From Rickettsia endosymbiont of Bryobia graminum (GTDB lineage: Bacteria > Pseudomonadota > Alphaproteobacteria > Rickettsiales > Rickettsiaceae), in the NCBI GenBank assembly GCA_020881085.1, contig JAJIYR010000126.1:1-8172 (forward strand): a stretch of 8,172 nucleotides of DNA, given 5' to 3'. The translations under genes were made by a program, and so were the position numbers. Below are positions 7,360-8,172 of this stretch, one piece after another. The notes under the pieces were generated by a model. That model saw only the letters and a program-made list of their open reading frames with translations, ran no database searches and was not told the DNA's origin. The stretch's first letter is position 1, and the number at the start of each line of letters is the position of its first letter.

Positions 7360-7875
7360 TTATAAGCAATTATTAGCAAAAAGTTCATAAATTGGATGTT
7401 CAAAAGTGGAGAGAGAAATACTTGATGATGACATCCATCCTTGGAAAATTAATTTAGAATCTTCATCAATCTTATGTTCTACAACAGTTAGTAACATATA
7501 ATGATCATCATTATATGGGTGAAGATTTTTCAAACATCTATGAAGTTTAATTTGAATGTTGCCAAAATATTGCGGCTCATTAATTTTTAGCAATAATTCT
7601 TTTGATGTAGCTGTGATTTTGTTTAAGGCAATAATTTTTCCAGAAGAGCAAGGCTTTAATTCTAAGTTCTCAATATTATTATTAAGAATATATGTAAGTT
7701 CAGTATCAGGGTTTTCTATATTTAAGCTATCTATTTCTTTGGTTATCTCATCATCTGCTATTTCATCAGTGGTATCAAATGAATCTATATCACTGAATAC
7801 ATCTTCAGCATAAACATGTATAGATAGCAAGCATAAGAAAATAGATATAAGGTATTTTGTTAAAAATTTTGACAT
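7360..7875 (-). CDS. Secreted DUF2155 domain protein
   Basis: A 171-residue protein of unknown biochemical function. Residues 1-23 form a signal peptide: Lys3 and Lys7, a hydrophobic core (LISIFLCLLSI), and likely cleavage after VYA. An acidic, low-complexity stretch (about 24-60, many Asp, Glu and Thr) follows. From about 79 to 170 it matches DUF2155: ALNKITATSKELLLKINEP, a central FGNIQIKLHRCL, then FQGWMSSSSISLSTFEHPIYEL and a terminal Cys. Cys76, Cys114 and Cys170 could form a disulfide in the periplasm. In other alphaproteobacteria, as I recall, DUF2155 genes often sit near a complex I assembly factor gene (NDUFA12 family); here it lies one gene upstream of the nuo operon. There is no obvious Shine-Dalgarno sequence before the ATG. 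Confidence 0.85.
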   Translation of the reverse strand: MSKFLTKYLISIFLCLLSIHVYAEDVFSDIDSFDTTDEIADDEITKEIDSLNIENPDTELTYILNNNIENLELKPCSSGKIIALNKITATSKELLLKINEPQYFGNIQIKLHRCLKNLHPYNDDHYMLLTVVEHKIDEDSKLIFQGWMSSSSISLSTFEHPIYELFANNCL

Positions 7876-7880
7876 TTAAA

Positions 7881-7916
7881 ATAGAAATTCTTTAATCAAT
7901 AGAAATTCTTTAATCA
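7881..7916. repeat. Perfect 18-bp tandem duplication in the DUF2155 gene leader
   Basis: ATAGAAATTCTTTAATCA occurs twice with no gap (7881-7898 and 7899-7916), beginning five bases upstream of the DUF2155 start codon. A shorter degenerate relative, ATAGAATCTTAAT, starts at 7942. Perfect identity suggests a recent slippage or duplication event. It probably lies within the 5' leader or over the promoter of the minus-strand gene pair. Confidence 0.85.
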
Positions 7917-7942
7917 TATAATATTAGCGAATAAGATTCTAA
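7913..7942 (-). promoter_or_regulatory. Candidate promoter for the DUF2155/ligase-like pair
   Basis: On the minus strand TTAGAA (7937-7942) and TATGAT (7913-7918) are spaced 18 bases apart. The -10 box matches 5/6 of consensus and the -35 box 3/6. The start would fall in the upstream copy of the 18-bp repeat, giving a leader of about 30 bases. The -35 box overlaps the 7932-7952 palindrome. Weak evidence in AT-rich DNA. Confidence 0.25.
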
Positions 7943-7952
7943 TAGAATCTTA
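7932..7952. promoter_or_regulatory. 21-bp palindrome with flanking direct repeats
   Basis: TAAGATTCTA and TAGAATCTTA form a perfect 10-bp inverted repeat around one base. Near-identical direct repeats flank it: TTAGCGAATAAG at 7924-7935 and TTAGAGAATAAG at 7954-7965 (11/12). The symmetry suits a dimeric protein-binding site, and it overlaps a candidate -35 box. It could also be a remnant repeat or a terminator; no regulator is encoded here. Confidence 0.4.
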
Positions 7953-8040
7953 ATTAGAGAATAAGTAATATAAACTAATAATAATAATGTAATAGTATAC
8001 ATCAAATATCACCTAAATAAAAATTTTATGTAGATATATC

Positions 8041-8172
8041 TAACCCGATTGAACTATTATGATAAGTGCTGTATAAGAATAGTTTAAAAAGTTAGATAAT
8101 GATTTATGCGAGCATATAGCCAAGATTTAAGGAACAAAGTAATAAATAAATACAAAGAAGGAACAATGACAA
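8041..8172 (+). mobile_element. Left end of a second IS630-family element (runs off window)
   Basis: The outer tip TAACCCGATTGAACTAT starts at a TA dinucleotide, and 8041-8076 mirrors the reconstructed terminal repeat of the element at the left edge (about 29 of 36 positions, one gap). The transposase starts 65 bases inside. Both elements point the same way. The alignment is by eye, and the far end of this copy is outside the window. Confidence 0.55.
8106..8172 (+). CDS. IS630-family transposase, N-terminal fragment (cut by window edge)
   Basis: The ATG at 8106 opens a frame that runs to the window edge with 22 residues. They begin MRAYSQDLRNKVINKYKEG, the typical opening (M-x-A-Y-S-x-D-L-R-x-K-V) of the helix-turn-helix DNA-binding region of IS630-family transposases. 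The rest, including the DDE catalytic domain, lies beyond the window, so completeness cannot be judged. Its position 65 bases inside the inferred terminal repeat fits the family layout. Confidence 0.78.
   Translation, partial: MRAYSQDLRNKVINKYKEGTMT

Noticed and set aside
7056..7403. Second minus-strand frame overlapping the ligase-like gene and the DUF2155 gene
   Set aside because: It crosses two well-supported genes in another frame and resembles no family.
7556..7813. Plus-strand open frame opposite the DUF2155 gene
   Set aside because: Antisense to a gene with a signal peptide and recognisable domain; Ser/Ile-rich shadow composition.
7966..8040. Short (TAA)n run and AT-rich stretch before the right IS
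   Set aside because: Simple low-complexity sequence; no gene, RNA or clear repeat structure seen.
1..8172. CRISPR array, tRNA or rRNA genes
   Set aside because: No regularly spaced repeats and no cloverleaf or rRNA-like stretch could be recognised in the non-coding regions.

Overview
The window is an AT-rich stretch of an alphaproteobacterial chromosome, most likely from the Rickettsiaceae (Rickettsia, or a related obligate intracellular endosymbiont). The evidence is the low GC, the Rickettsia-like NuoA-E sequences, a complex I gene block that stops at nuoE, a DUF2155 protein, and IS630-type transposase pieces at both edges. I cannot fix the genus.

Layout. Positions 1-279 are the tail of an IS630-family element: the transposase C-terminus, then a terminal repeat that appears to be split by a ~100-bp hairpin-containing segment. 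Positions 280-2480 carry a plus-strand group for translation: def (peptide deformylase), fmt (Met-tRNA formyltransferase) and trmB (tRNA m7G46 methyltransferase). Positions 2481-2659 are a convergent intergenic region with candidate terminator hairpins. Positions 2660-5984 hold the minus-strand operon nuoA-B-C-D-E for five complex I subunits. A strong hairpin at 6058-6085 separates it from an upstream minus-strand pair, an O-antigen ligase/polymerase-like membrane protein and a secreted DUF2155 protein (6095-7875). Positions 7876-8040 are non-coding and contain an 18-bp tandem duplication and a 21-bp palindrome. A second IS630-type element starts at about 8041 and its transposase runs off the right edge.

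How the genes work together. Fmt formylates initiator Met-tRNA and Def removes the formyl group from new proteins; TrmB modifies tRNA. NuoB, C, D and E belong to the peripheral arm of NADH:quinone oxidoreductase and NuoA is a membrane subunit at its junction. NuoF and the remaining subunits must be encoded elsewhere. The ligase-like protein and the DUF2155 protein act at or beyond the inner membrane and are not obviously linked to complex I.

Most of this is ordinary housekeeping. I found no convincing undescribed system. The least expected signals are the reconstructed split IS terminal repeat at the left edge, the structured hairpin inside it, and the repeat/palindrome cluster upstream of the DUF2155 gene.
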